Below, piece by piece: positions 7,359-16,949 of a stretch of 64,000 nt of DNA. The DNA is from Actinomycetota bacterium (lineage in GTDB: Bacteria > Actinomycetota > Actinomycetes > Actinomycetales > Dermatophilaceae). The notes under the pieces were generated by a model that was given only the letters and a program-made list of their open reading frames with translations, made no database searches and had not been told where the DNA came from. The stretch lies in the NCBI GenBank assembly GCA_020161845.1, contig JAIUNK010000001.1, positions 1 to 64,000 on the forward strand, given 5' to 3'. The position numbers were made by a program, and so were the translations under genes. Each line of letters opens with the position of its first letter. The stretch's first letter is position 1.

Positions 7359-8933
7359 ATGGCACGAGTCGCACGCAAGATGGGGACCAAGACCCTCGAG
7401 CAGAAGCTGTGGGATGCCGCCGACGCCCTGCGGGGGAACCAGGAGCCGAGCGAGTACAAGCACGTCGTGCTCGGCCTGGTGTTCCTCAAGTACATCTCCG
7501 ACCGATTTGAGGGTCGACGCAAGGAGATCGAGGCGGAACTTGCCGCCGACGGTCTCAGGCCCGAGCAGATAGGGCGGCTAGCCGAGGACCGGGACGAGTA
7601 CACCAGCAACTCAGTCTTCTGGGTTCCTGCCGCCGCGCGGTGGGGCGTCATCCAGAGGGCGGCCAAGCAGCCGGAGATAGGTGAGTTCATCGACAATGCT
7701 ATGGACCTCATCGAGCGCGAGAATCCCAAGCTGCGCGGGGTGCTGCCGCGAAACTACGGCCGAGAAGACCTCGACAAGGGCCGGCTCGGCCAGCTCGTCG
7801 ACATAATCGGTTCCATCGGCTTCACCCCGTCTGACGATCATGGGTCCGACGACGTGCTCGGCCGGGTGTACGAGTACTTCCTTGGCCAGTTTGCCGGCAA
7901 GGAGACCGGCAAGGAGGCCGGCGCGTTCTACACTCCGCGTTCGGTCGTCAAGACGCTCGTCGAGATGCTTGAGCCTTACCGCGGCCGCGTCTACGACCCC
8001 GCCTGTGGATCGGGTGGCATGTTCGTTCAGTCTGCAGAGTTCGTCAAAGCGCACGGCGGCAGGCGAAATGACATCTCCGTCTACGGTCAGGAGTTCACCG
8101 CGACCACTTGGAAGCTCGCGAAGATGAACCTCGCTCTGCGGGGCATTGACGCTGACCTAGGCGACAGGTCTGCCGATTCCTTCACTCAGGACCTGCACCC
8201 CGATCTCCGAGCCGACTACGTGCTGGCCAACCCCCCTTTCAACGTGAGCGACTGGTGGAACGCGAAGCTTGCCGACGACCCCCGCTGGAAGTACGGCACT
8301 CCCCCCGAAGGTAATGCGAACTTCGCTTGGGTCCAGCACTTCATTTACCACCTCAGCCCTCGGGGCACCGCCGGCTTCGTCCTCGCCAACGGTTCCCTCA
8401 GTTCGAAGACCAACGGCGAGGGCGAAATCCGCCGAAGGCTCGTCGAGGCAGACCTTGTCGACTGCATCGTGGCGATGCCCGACAAGCTGTTCTTCAACAC
8501 CGGCATCCCGGTGAGTCTGTGGTTCGTCAGCCGCGACCGTGGCGGCAACGCCCAGCACCGGGCGCGCAAGGGCGAGGTGCTGTTCATCGACGCCCGCAAG
8601 CTCGGCACCCTGGTCAACCGACGCCTCCGCGAATTGTCCGACGACGACATCCAGCAGATCGCGGGTGCTTACCACACGTGGCGGAACTGGGAGGGCGACT
8701 ACCACGACTTAGCTGGCTTCGCGAAGGCTGCCTCCCTGGACGAGATCAATAGGCACGGGTTCGTCCTCACGCCGGGGCGCTTCGTCGGCACGGAGGTGGC
8801 CGAGGACGACGAGGAGCCCGTCGACGACAAGATCGAGCGCCTCACTGCGGAGCTCTTCGCGGAGTTCGAACGTGGCCGCGAACTCGAAGATGAGATCCGC
8901 GTGCGATTGAAGGCACTTTACCGTGGCAGGTGA
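7359..8933 (+). CDS. hsdM: Type I restriction-modification system methyltransferase HsdM
   Basis: The 524-residue N6-adenine DNA methyltransferase has an N-terminal HsdM helical domain (EYKHVVLGLVFLKYISDRFE), SAM-binding motif I DPACGSGGMFVQS at about residues 213-225, and catalytic motif IV NPPFNVSDWW at about 291-300. The C-terminal LFAEFERGRELEDEIR helix contacts the S subunit in this family. GAAGGGAGG precedes ATG 7359. It is the first gene of an hsdM-hsdS-(TIGR02391)-hsdR operon and overlaps hsdS by 11 bases. It methylates the system's bipartite site to protect host DNA. Confidence 0.95.
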   Translation: MARVARKMGTKTLEQKLWDAADALRGNQEPSEYKHVVLGLVFLKYISDRFEGRRKEIEAELAADGLRPEQIGRLAEDRDEYTSNSVFWVPAAARWGVIQRAAKQPEIGEFIDNAMDLIERENPKLRGVLPRNYGREDLDKGRLGQLVDIIGSIGFTPSDDHGSDDVLGRVYEYFLGQFAGKETGKEAGAFYTPRSVVKTLVEMLEPYRGRVYDPACGSGGMFVQSAEFVKAHGGRRNDISVYGQEFTATTWKLAKMNLALRGIDADLGDRSADSFTQDLHPDLRADYVLANPPFNVSDWWNAKLADDPRWKYGTPPEGNANFAWVQHFIYHLSPRGTAGFVLANGSLSSKTNGEGEIRRRLVEADLVDCIVAMPDKLFFNTGIPVSLWFVSRDRGGNAQHRARKGEVLFIDARKLGTLVNRRLRELSDDDIQQIAGAYHTWRNWEGDYHDLAGFAKAASLDEINRHGFVLTPGRFVGTEVAEDDEEPVDDKIERLTAELFAEFERGRELEDEIRVRLKALYRGR

Positions 8934-10119
8934 CGCGCCCTTTGATCACGATCCCGCGTGGCCGGTGGTACGACTCGCAGACGTCACGACCAAAATCGGC
9001 TCTGGAGCAACTCCTCGTGGTGGGTCGGAGTCTTATCTCCCGAGCCGTGAGACCTGGGCGTTCGTCCGCAGCCAGAACGTGTTCAGCCGCCGATTTGATT
9101 CCGACGCGTTGGCATTCATCAACGAGGAACAAGCGCGCGGTCTGCGTGGTGTGTCACTTGAACCTGGGGACGTGCTGCTGAACATCACAGGCGACGGGGT
9201 GACGTTCGGGCGAGCGGCAATGGTCGACCCGTCCGCGCTTCCAGCATGTGTGAACCAGCACGTTGCGATCGTGCGCGCCGACACCAACCGGGCGATCCCT
9301 GGTTATCTCTTGGCTTTCCTGACCCATCCTGACGTCAAGCCGTACATCGCATCCTTCAACTCGGGTGGTTCCCGGCGAGCTATCACGAAGGGGCACATCG
9401 AGTCGTTCCAGGTGCCCCTACCGCCGCTCGCTGAACAGCGGGCGATCGCATCGACTCTCGCCGCGTTCGATGAGAAGATCGAGTCCAATCGCCGCCTCGT
9501 GGACCTGATTCCGCAGCTGATCCGTTCGAAGGTTGACGCCGTCCTCGTCGGCGGGGACCAGGTGTCGGTGTCATCCCTCGCGCTGTTCATCAATGGCGGC
9601 GCGTACACGAAGGGTGCATCTGGCACGGGCCGTATGGTACTTCGCATCGCGGAATTGAACTCCGGGCCCGGAGGATCGACGGTGTACAACGATATCGACG
9701 TCCCTGACGACAAGACTGCACGCGCCGGGGACATCCTTATGTCGTGGTCGGGTTCCCTGGGGGTCTACCGATGGTTCCGTGACGAAGCGATCATCAACCA
9801 GCACATCTTCAAGGTGATCCCGACGGGGTACCCGGCTTGGATCGTATTTGACAGGCTTGATGCAGTAATGCCCGTGTTTCGCGGCGTCGCTCGAGACAAG
9901 GCCACAACGATGGGGCACATCCAGCGCGGTCATCTCGAGTCCACCTCGGTAATGGTCCCGTCGGCGTCATCGATCGCTCGGCTCGCCCACGCACTGGATC
10001 CTCTGTGGGAGCGCCTGCTGCTCGCTGAAAGGGAGAACATGGTTCTAGCTGTCACGCGGGATGCCCTTCTGCCCGAGCTGCTGTCTGGTCGCATGCGCGT
10101 GCAGGGACCGGTTGCATGA
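8923..10119 (+). CDS. hsdS: Type I restriction-modification specificity subunit HsdS
   Basis: The 398-residue protein has two target-recognition domains, each followed by a conserved spacer helix. The first half (residues ~10-170) ends in PLPPLAEQRAIASTLAAFDE, the usual end of TRD1, with the central spacer EKIESNRRLVDLI. The second TRD (about residues 205-340) is followed by the C-terminal helix RENMVLAVTRDALLPELLSG. The two TRDs define the two halves of the recognition sequence, which cannot be read from the protein. GTG 8923 lies within the end of hsdM, and the stop overlaps the next start (ATGA). Confidence 0.93.
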   Translation: MAGDAPFDHDPAWPVVRLADVTTKIGSGATPRGGSESYLPSRETWAFVRSQNVFSRRFDSDALAFINEEQARGLRGVSLEPGDVLLNITGDGVTFGRAAMVDPSALPACVNQHVAIVRADTNRAIPGYLLAFLTHPDVKPYIASFNSGGSRRAITKGHIESFQVPLPPLAEQRAIASTLAAFDEKIESNRRLVDLIPQLIRSKVDAVLVGGDQVSVSSLALFINGGAYTKGASGTGRMVLRIAELNSGPGGSTVYNDIDVPDDKTARAGDILMSWSGSLGVYRWFRDEAIINQHIFKVIPTGYPAWIVFDRLDAVMPVFRGVARDKATTMGHIQRGHLESTSVMVPSASSIARLAHALDPLWERLLLAERENMVLAVTRDALLPELLSGRMRVQGPVA

Positions 10120-10829
10120 GCACCCTCGACACTGCTTGGGCGATCCGAGAGCTCGCAGACTTCGTGTACGCGTCGGGGACGGACGGGATGTATCAGCGCG
10201 AGGATGACGAGGTGGTCGCGGAGAAGGCGCACGTTGTCGAACAGGTTCTCGACAGGGTCCTTCCAGGGTGGCGGGCTCGGGCCGACCAGCGGCCACAGAA
10301 GCTCCGCGAGTACGAGCCATGGGGGCATCTTCGAGATTGCGCGAGCCGCGGCATCGCTGCGCTCAAGCGCCAGGACGAACTGCGTGAGAAGCTGGGTGAT
10401 GACGCGCCATTGATCTCTGCCGCTCAGTTGCACCCCTGGGTGTGGGAGGGTGCTCGCTCGCTGTGGCAGTCGGGTCACTACCGATCCGCAGTCGAGGATG
10501 CCGCAAAGAAGCTCAACGCCGAGACGCAGAACAAGGTGGGCCGCCGCGACCTCAGCGAGACTGACCTCTTCAAGCAGGCGTTCACCATCGAGGCCGCCGT
10601 TGCGGGGAAGGCGCGGCTCCGTCGTCGGTCTCCCGACGGGAGCGATACGTACAAATCCGAGCAGCGGGGCGCGATGGCGTTAGCCGAAGGCATCTACGCA
10701 GGCATCCGAAACCCGTTCAACCACGAGGACCCGAAGGACATCGACGAGCAGACCGCGCTGGAGTATCTCGCGGCGCTGAGCGTGCTCGCCCGTTGGGTTG
10801 ATGACGCACAAGTCGAGAAGGGATCATGA
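10116..10829 (+). CDS. TIGR02391 (Ymh) family protein inside the RM operon
   Basis: The 237-residue protein matches the TIGR02391/Ymh family over its C-terminal half: HPWVWEGARSLWQSGHYRSA, then VGRRDLSETDLFKQAF, GAMALAEGIYAGIRNPFNHE and YLAALSVLARWVDDA. The N-terminal ~95 residues are helical with no known domain. The family has no established biochemical function but turns up in phage and restriction-related loci. Its position between hsdS and hsdR, with four-base overlaps on both sides, ties its expression to the restriction system. It may be a modulator of restriction, a separate abortive-infection protein, or a passenger. Confidence 0.8.
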   Translation: MSTLDTAWAIRELADFVYASGTDGMYQREDDEVVAEKAHVVEQVLDRVLPGWRARADQRPQKLREYEPWGHLRDCASRGIAALKRQDELREKLGDDAPLISAAQLHPWVWEGARSLWQSGHYRSAVEDAAKKLNAETQNKVGRRDLSETDLFKQAFTIEAAVAGKARLRRRSPDGSDTYKSEQRGAMALAEGIYAGIRNPFNHEDPKDIDEQTALEYLAALSVLARWVDDAQVEKGS

Positions 10830-13800
10830 GCAGCTTCAACGAGTCCGTCGTCGAGCAGGCCACGCTGGAGTGGCTCGCCGACCTCGGCTACCAGACCTTG
10901 CACGGGCCGGACATCTCGCCGGGCGGAGACGGCGGCCAACTGCGCGACTCATTCGCCGACGTCGTGCTGATCGATCGTCTGCTGCCCACCGTGCGTGGGC
11001 TGAACGCCGGCATCGAGAGCTCCGTCATCGACCAGGCGATCAGGCGGCTGCTGCGGCCGGAGTCGCAGAACCCGATCGACGAGAACTACCGCATCCACCA
11101 GTTCCTCATCGGTGGCATCCCCGTCGAGCACCGCGGCGCCGATGGGCATGCGCGCACGATCCGCGTGAAGCTGATCGACTTCGACACCCCGGTGATGAAC
11201 GACTGGTTGGCTGTCAACCAATTCACGGTGACGAAGGACGGCAAGAACCGCCGTCCCGACGTGGTCGTCTTCGTCAACGGCATGCCACTCGCGCTCTTCG
11301 AGCTGAAGAACCCGGCCGACGAGTACGCCAACATGAAGGGTGCTTGGAACCAGGTCCAGACATACCGCCACGACATCGCGCCGATCTTCGACTTCAACGC
11401 CGTCACGGTGATCTCCGACGGCGTCCCCAGCGCGGCGATGAGTTCCTTTACTGGAGCGTTCGAGCACTACGCCCCGTGGAAGACCATCGACGGCCGCGAC
11501 GTCATAACCGACCGTCCTGCTCTCGAAGTGCTCATCCGTGGCGTCTTTGAGCCGAAGCGGTTCCTCGACATCCTGCGCAACTTTGTGGTCTTCAGCGACG
11601 AGACGGTCACCGACAGGGCGACTGGCCAACTGATGCGCTCGCTCGTCAAGCGCGTCACGAAGTACCACCAGTACTGGGCTGTGAACACCGCCGTGGAGTC
11701 GACGGTCAAGGCGGCGAGCCCCGAGGGCGACAAGCGCGGAGGAGTCGTTTGGCACACCCAGGGCTCAGGCAAGAGCTTGGAGATGGTCTTCTACGCGGCC
11801 AAGATCATGCGCGACTCGCGCATGGAGAACCCGACGCTCGTCTTCATCACCGACCGCAACGACCTGGACGACCAACTCTTCGGCGAGACGTTTTCGCCCG
11901 CGACGATCTTGCCAGAGAAGCCCGTGCAGGCCGAGAACCGTACCCATCTGCGCGAGCTGCTTCAGCGGGCCTCGGGCGGCATCGTCTTCACCACACTCCA
12001 GAAGTTCGCCCCCGAAGAGCTCGGCGACACGAATCCCGTCCTCACCGATCGCCGCAACGTCATCATCGTCGCCGACGAGGCTCACCGCTCGCAATACGGC
12101 TTCGGCGAGACCCTCGACTCCCAGGGCCGCCTCAAGGCTGGCCTCGCCAAGCACATGCGCGACGCGCTCCCAGGAGCGACCTGCCTCGGGTTCACCGGCA
12201 CGCCGATCGAGACGACCGACAAGTCAACCCGCGCGGTGTTCGGCGACTACATCGACATCTACGACCTCACCCGCGCGGTCGAGGACGGCGCCACCGTCAA
12301 GATCTTCTACGAGCCAAGACTCGTGAAGGTCGGCCTCAGCGAGACCATCGGGGGCGAACTCGACGCCCTCGCCGACGAGATCACTGAGCAGGTCGAGGAG
12401 ACCGCGGCGTCGGTCGCGAAGTCGCGCTGGGCGCGCCTCGAAGCAATCGTCGGCGCCGAGGAGCGCCTCGACCTCGTCGCCGGCGAGATCGTCGAGCACT
12501 GGGAGAAGCGCCGCGAGTCGATGATCGGCAAGGGCATGATCGTCGCGATGAGTCGCCGCATCGCCGTCAAGCTCTACGAGAAGATCGTCGCACTCCGTCC
12601 TGACTGGCACACCGACGATCACAAGACCGGGAAGATCAAGGTGATCATGACCGGGTCGGCCTCCGACCCACAGGAATACCAGCCGCACCTCCACGACAAG
12701 GCCACCCGCAAAGAAATCCAGGTTCGCGCGAAGAACCCCGATGACGAACTGGAACTCGTCATCGTGCGCGACATGTGGCTCACCGGCTTCGACGCTCCCG
12801 CCATGCACACCATGTACGTCGACAAGACGATGCAGGGCGCTGGGCTCATGCAGGCGATCGCTCGCGTGAACCGGACGTTCCGCGACAAGCCCGGTGGACT
12901 CATCGTCGATCTTATCGGCGTGTATGCCAGCCTCCAGGAGGCACTCAAGGTCTACTCGCCGTCCGACCGCGATCAGGCTGGCGTGCCGATCGACGAGATG
13001 GTCGCCGTCATGCTGGAGAAGCACGACATCGTCACGTCCCTGCTGCACGGCGTCGCGTTCGACTCCTCGCCCGAGCTAGCGGCGGGCGACCGCCTCGCCC
13101 AGTACGCGAAGGTGCTGGACTTCGTGATGGCCGACCCCGACCGGACGAAGCGCTACAACGACCAGGTGCTCGCCCTCGCGAGGACGTTCGCGTTGTGCGG
13201 CGCACGCGACGAGGCCGCGGCCATCAGCAACGACGTGCGCCTCTTCGTCGACGTGCGTGCCGCGATCCTCAAGGTTGTAGACCCCGGCTCGGGACGGAGC
13301 GGTTCCGGTGCCGTCGACGTCGACACCGCCATCGGCCAACTCGTCAACGACGCCGTGGTGGGTGATCAGGTGATTGACATCTACCAGCTTGCCGGCATCG
13401 AGACACCCGAACTGTCAATCCTGTCCGATGAGTTCCTCGACGGGCTGGTCGACAAGGACAAGCCTAATCTCCAAATGGGGCTGCTGCGGCGCCTCCTCGA
13501 CGACCACATCCGCACGATCAGGCGCAGCAACATCGTGCAGACGCGCAAGTTCTCGGAGATGCTCGACGAGGCGATCAACCGGTACAACAACCGTTCACTG
13601 AGCTCGGCCGAGATCATCGCCGAACTCGTGAACCTCGCCAAAGCGATGCGGGTCGACATGCAGCGCAAGGCTGGACTCGGCTTACGCGAGGATGAGGTCG
13701 CCTTCTACGACGCTGTCGCCCTGAACGAGTCGGCAGTCACTGAGCTCGGCGACGAGACACTCAAGGCCATCGCCCGTGACCTGGTGCGCACAATCCGCGA

Positions 13801-13975
13801 CAACTGGACCATCGACTGGGACGTTAAGGAAAGCGTTCGAGCCAAGATGCGCTCTGCCGTCCGGCGCATACTCGTTCGTTACGACTATCCACCTGACGCG
13901 GAGGTGGAGGCAATCGCGCTCGTCATCGAACAGGCCGAGATCTTCGCGGCGAATGACGAGGAATTCGGGTTCTGA
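10826..13975 (+). CDS. hsdR: Type I restriction endonuclease subunit HsdR
   Basis: The 1049-residue motor/nuclease subunit has the N-terminal PD-(D/E)xK nuclease core RRPDVVVFVNGMPLALFELK at about residues 143-162. The SF2 translocase follows, with Walker A QGSGKSLEM at about 310-318, DEAH box VADEAHRSQYGFG near 416, and motif VI-like QAIARVNRTFRDKPGG near 675. The C-terminal ~250 residues are the helical HsdR C-domain. Length is normal for the family and no frame break is seen, so the enzyme should be active. It overlaps the TIGR02391 gene by four bases. Confidence 0.95.
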   Translation: MSSFNESVVEQATLEWLADLGYQTLHGPDISPGGDGGQLRDSFADVVLIDRLLPTVRGLNAGIESSVIDQAIRRLLRPESQNPIDENYRIHQFLIGGIPVEHRGADGHARTIRVKLIDFDTPVMNDWLAVNQFTVTKDGKNRRPDVVVFVNGMPLALFELKNPADEYANMKGAWNQVQTYRHDIAPIFDFNAVTVISDGVPSAAMSSFTGAFEHYAPWKTIDGRDVITDRPALEVLIRGVFEPKRFLDILRNFVVFSDETVTDRATGQLMRSLVKRVTKYHQYWAVNTAVESTVKAASPEGDKRGGVVWHTQGSGKSLEMVFYAAKIMRDSRMENPTLVFITDRNDLDDQLFGETFSPATILPEKPVQAENRTHLRELLQRASGGIVFTTLQKFAPEELGDTNPVLTDRRNVIIVADEAHRSQYGFGETLDSQGRLKAGLAKHMRDALPGATCLGFTGTPIETTDKSTRAVFGDYIDIYDLTRAVEDGATVKIFYEPRLVKVGLSETIGGELDALADEITEQVEETAASVAKSRWARLEAIVGAEERLDLVAGEIVEHWEKRRESMIGKGMIVAMSRRIAVKLYEKIVALRPDWHTDDHKTGKIKVIMTGSASDPQEYQPHLHDKATRKEIQVRAKNPDDELELVIVRDMWLTGFDAPAMHTMYVDKTMQGAGLMQAIARVNRTFRDKPGGLIVDLIGVYASLQEALKVYSPSDRDQAGVPIDEMVAVMLEKHDIVTSLLHGVAFDSSPELAAGDRLAQYAKVLDFVMADPDRTKRYNDQVLALARTFALCGARDEAAAISNDVRLFVDVRAAILKVVDPGSGRSGSGAVDVDTAIGQLVNDAVVGDQVIDIYQLAGIETPELSILSDEFLDGLVDKDKPNLQMGLLRRLLDDHIRTIRRSNIVQTRKFSEMLDEAINRYNNRSLSSAEIIAELVNLAKAMRVDMQRKAGLGLREDEVAFYDAVALNESAVTELGDETLKAIARDLVRTIRDNWTIDWDVKESVRAKMRSAVRRILVRYDYPPDAEVEAIALVIEQAEIFAANDEEFGF

Positions 13976-14034
13976 CGTTTACATCCTCCTGTTCAGGCCG
14001 GATTGATCAAGGTGATACAGGAAGGAGGTAGCCA

Positions 14035-15450
14035 ATGAACGAAATAAAGTGCCCGCACTGCGGGACGGTGTTCACAATCGACGAGGCTGAGTACGCCAGC
14101 CTTGTGCAGCAGGTGCGCACAGCGGAGTTCGAGAAGGAACTCCACTCTCGGCTCGCCGAGGCCGACAAGACCAAGAAGGCCGAGATTGCGCTTGCTGAGG
14201 CGAAGGTCGCCCAGCTGGCGCAGGAGGTTGCCGCGAAGAAGGATGCTGAGATCCAGCGGCTGGAGAGCGAGATCGAGGGCGCCGGCAAGTCCCAGTCCCT
14301 CGCGATCGCGAAGGCCGACCAGGAGGCGCAGAAGGCTCTTAGTGAGAAGGATGCTGAGATCCAGCGCCTCACGAGCGAGCTCGCGGGTGCTGGGAACGCC
14401 CAGCAGCTTGCCCTTGAGAAGGCCGCTGGCGAGGCGCTGCGGACGGCGGCTGAGAAGGATGTCGAGATCGAGCATCTTCGAAGCGAGCTCGACAAGGCTG
14501 GTACGAGCCAGGAGCTCGCCGTCACGAGGGCCGTGGCGGTGGTGCAGCAGAAGCTGGGCGAGGCCGAGAACAAGCTCGTAGTGCAGGCCGCCGAGCAGCA
14601 AGCCAAGGAGTCCTCGCTCAAGGAGTCACACTCGAAGGAGATCGCCCTGCTCCAGGAGCAGGTCGAGCAGTATCGTGACTTCAAGGCGAAGCAGTCGGTG
14701 AAACTCCTGGGTGAATCGCTCGAACAGCACTGCGAGACTGAGTTCAACCGCGTCCGTGCGATGGCGTTCCCGAATGCCAAGTTCGGCAAGGATAATGACG
14801 CATCCACCGGCACCAAGGGTGACTACATCCTCCGTGACTTCAGCGACGACGGCGTCGAGTACATCTCGATCATGTTCGACATGAAGAACGAGGCGGATAC
14901 GACGGCCACCAAGAAGAAGAACGGCGACTTCCTCGCGAAGCTCGACAAGGATCGCCGTGACAAGGGCTGTGAATACGCCATCCTCGTCTCGATGCTCGAA
15001 GAAGACTCCGAGCTGTACACGGGGATCACCGATGTCTCCCACGAGTACCCGAAGATGTTCGTCGTCCGTCCCCAGTTCTTCCTCGCGATCATCGCCTTGC
15101 TCCGCGGAGCTGCCCGGGAGACCATCCAGGTCAAGGCCGAGCTCGAACAGACAAAGAAGCAGAACATCGACATCACGAACTTCGAGTCGGACCTCGAAGA
15201 CTTCAAGTCGGCATTCGGCCGCAACTACGACCTCGCGAAGCGGAAGTTCGACACCGCTATCGAGGACATCGACAAGGCCATCGAGCGTCTCCAGAAGGTC
15301 AAGGAGGGGCTCCTTGGCTCTGAGAACAACCTGCGCCTCGCCAACGACAAGGCGACCGCCCTCACCGTCAAGAAGCTCACTCGGGGCAACGAGACGATGA
15401 AGCAGAAGTTCGGTGAACTCGAGCCCCCTCACGAGCCCGAGGCCGCCTGA
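14035..15450 (+). CDS. DUF2130 protein: zinc-ribbon start, coiled coil, nuclease-like domain
   Basis: The 471-residue protein starts with a half zinc ribbon (CPHCGTVF, residues 5-12). A coiled coil occupies about residues 25-230 and contains three ~36-37-residue repeats, each opening with [16 protein letters not shown] and KDVEIEHL; the DNA repeats have a 108-111-base period. The DUF2130 domain follows (residues ~240-380). Its [17 protein letters not shown] and IMFDMKNE segments resemble the D...(D/E)xK core of PD-(D/E)xK nucleases, so a nuclease activity is possible but inferred. GGAAGGAGG precedes ATG 14035. It lies 59 bases after hsdR, which makes it a candidate downstream member of the same operon. 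Confidence 0.82.
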   Translation: MNEIKCPHCGTVFTIDEAEYASLVQQVRTAEFEKELHSRLAEADKTKKAEIALAEAKVAQLAQEVAAKKDAEIQRLESEIEGAGKSQSLAIAKADQEAQKALSEKDAEIQRLTSELAGAGNAQQLALEKAAGEALRTAAEKDVEIEHLRSELDKAGTSQELAVTRAVAVVQQKLGEAENKLVVQAAEQQAKESSLKESHSKEIALLQEQVEQYRDFKAKQSVKLLGESLEQHCETEFNRVRAMAFPNAKFGKDNDASTGTKGDYILRDFSDDGVEYISIMFDMKNEADTTATKKKNGDFLAKLDKDRRDKGCEYAILVSMLEEDSELYTGITDVSHEYPKMFVVRPQFFLAIIALLRGAARETIQVKAELEQTKKQNIDITNFESDLEDFKSAFGRNYDLAKRKFDTAIEDIDKAIERLQKVKEGLLGSENNLRLANDKATALTVKKLTRGNETMKQKFGELEPPHEPEAA

Positions 15451-15457
15451 CCTACAC

Positions 15458-15498
15458 ATGCGGTGCCCGCTCTCCCATGGTGACGAGGGGCACCGCAT
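15458..15498 (+). terminator. Strong hairpin between DUF2130 gene and TIR gene
   Basis: An 11-bp perfect inverted repeat (ATGCGGTGCCC at 15458-15468 and GGGCACCGCAT at 15488-15498) surrounds a 19-base loop. It starts seven bases after the DUF2130 stop and ends 29 bases before the TIR start. There is no U-tract, as is common in high-G+C actinobacterial terminators. It could end the restriction operon or act as an attenuator that limits TIR expression. Confidence 0.6.
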
Positions 15499-15526
15499 TG
15501 TCAGTATCAGCAAGAAGGATCTACCT

Positions 15527-16315
15527 ATGCAGCACGTGAAGTACGACCTTGGACAGGTCAGGCGCGGATCGACGGTCGTCGTTACGCTCGACAAACAGGC
15601 GAACGTCCAACTCATGGACAACGGCAACTACTCCAACTACATCGCCGGTCGTCAGTACCACTACTTCGGGGGCCTCATGAGAAAGTCCCCCGCCACCATT
15701 CCGGTGCCCCGAAACGGCCACTGGTTCGTTGCGATCGACCTCGGCGGCGGTTCCGGCCGAATCCGAAGCGGCGTGAGTGTGCAGCCTCCGCCGCGCGGGA
15801 ATCTCCCTGTGTACCAGGAGCCTGCCGTTCGCCCACTACGCGACGTGCTCGACGTTCGAGTGCCGCAACGTCCGAGCGACCCGGAGGTGCTTGACGGCCG
15901 CACGTGGGACGTCTTCATCTCGCACGCGAGTGAAGACAAGCTAGCTGTAGCCATTCCGCTGGCTGAGGCGCTCCAAGCACGCGGGGTGACCGCTTGGCTC
16001 GACAAGGCAGAATTGCGAATCGGCGAAAGCCTTCGGAGGCGTATAGACCAAGGGCTTGCGGCGAGCCGGTTCGCAGTTGTTGTGCTCAGCCCTGCCTACT
16101 TCGCTAAGGGCTGGCCGCAGTACGAGTTGGATGGCATCGTCACCCTGAGCGTCGCTGGCAAGCAGGATTTGCTCCCTATCTGGCACGACCTTAGCCAGGC
16201 CGATGTAATGGCGAGGAGCCCGAGCCTGGCCGACAAGCTCGCGCGTTCGACGGGCGATACCGACATCGAGACGATTGCGGACGAGATCGCCGAACTCGTG
16301 AGTGCTGCCCGGTAG
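15527..16315 (+). CDS. DUF1883-TIR domain protein (probable NADase effector)
   Basis: The 262-residue protein has an N-terminal DUF1883 domain (residues 1-85: VKYDLGQVRRGSTVVVTLD, ANVQLMDNGNYSNYIAGRQY, NGHWFVAIDLGG) joined by a proline-rich linker to a TIR domain from about residue 124 (WDVFISHASEDK, WLDKAELRIGESL, FAVVVLSPAYFAKGWPQYEL). Glu200 in QYELD is at the position of the catalytic glutamate of TIR NADases. Bacterial TIR proteins often deplete NAD+ on phage sensing. DUF1883 would then be the sensor or localisation part, by inference. ATG 15527 follows AAGAAGGAT; an upstream in-frame ATG at 15413 lies inside the DUF2130 gene and the hairpin and is rejected. Confidence 0.85.
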   Translation: MQHVKYDLGQVRRGSTVVVTLDKQANVQLMDNGNYSNYIAGRQYHYFGGLMRKSPATIPVPRNGHWFVAIDLGGGSGRIRSGVSVQPPPRGNLPVYQEPAVRPLRDVLDVRVPQRPSDPEVLDGRTWDVFISHASEDKLAVAIPLAEALQARGVTAWLDKAELRIGESLRRRIDQGLAASRFAVVVLSPAYFAKGWPQYELDGIVTLSVAGKQDLLPIWHDLSQADVMARSPSLADKLARSTGDTDIETIADEIAELVSAAR

Positions 16316-16896
<581 letters not shown>

Positions 16897-16949
16897 AACA
16901 GCCCTGACTGGGTCAGGGCCGAGTGGCAGTCTAGCCGAACTCCACCGCC

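Noticed and set aside
15413-15526. Longer N-terminus for the TIR protein starting at ATG 15413
   Set aside because: It would overlap the DUF2130 gene and pass through the hairpin; DUF1883 homology begins at ATG 15527 with its own ribosome-binding site.
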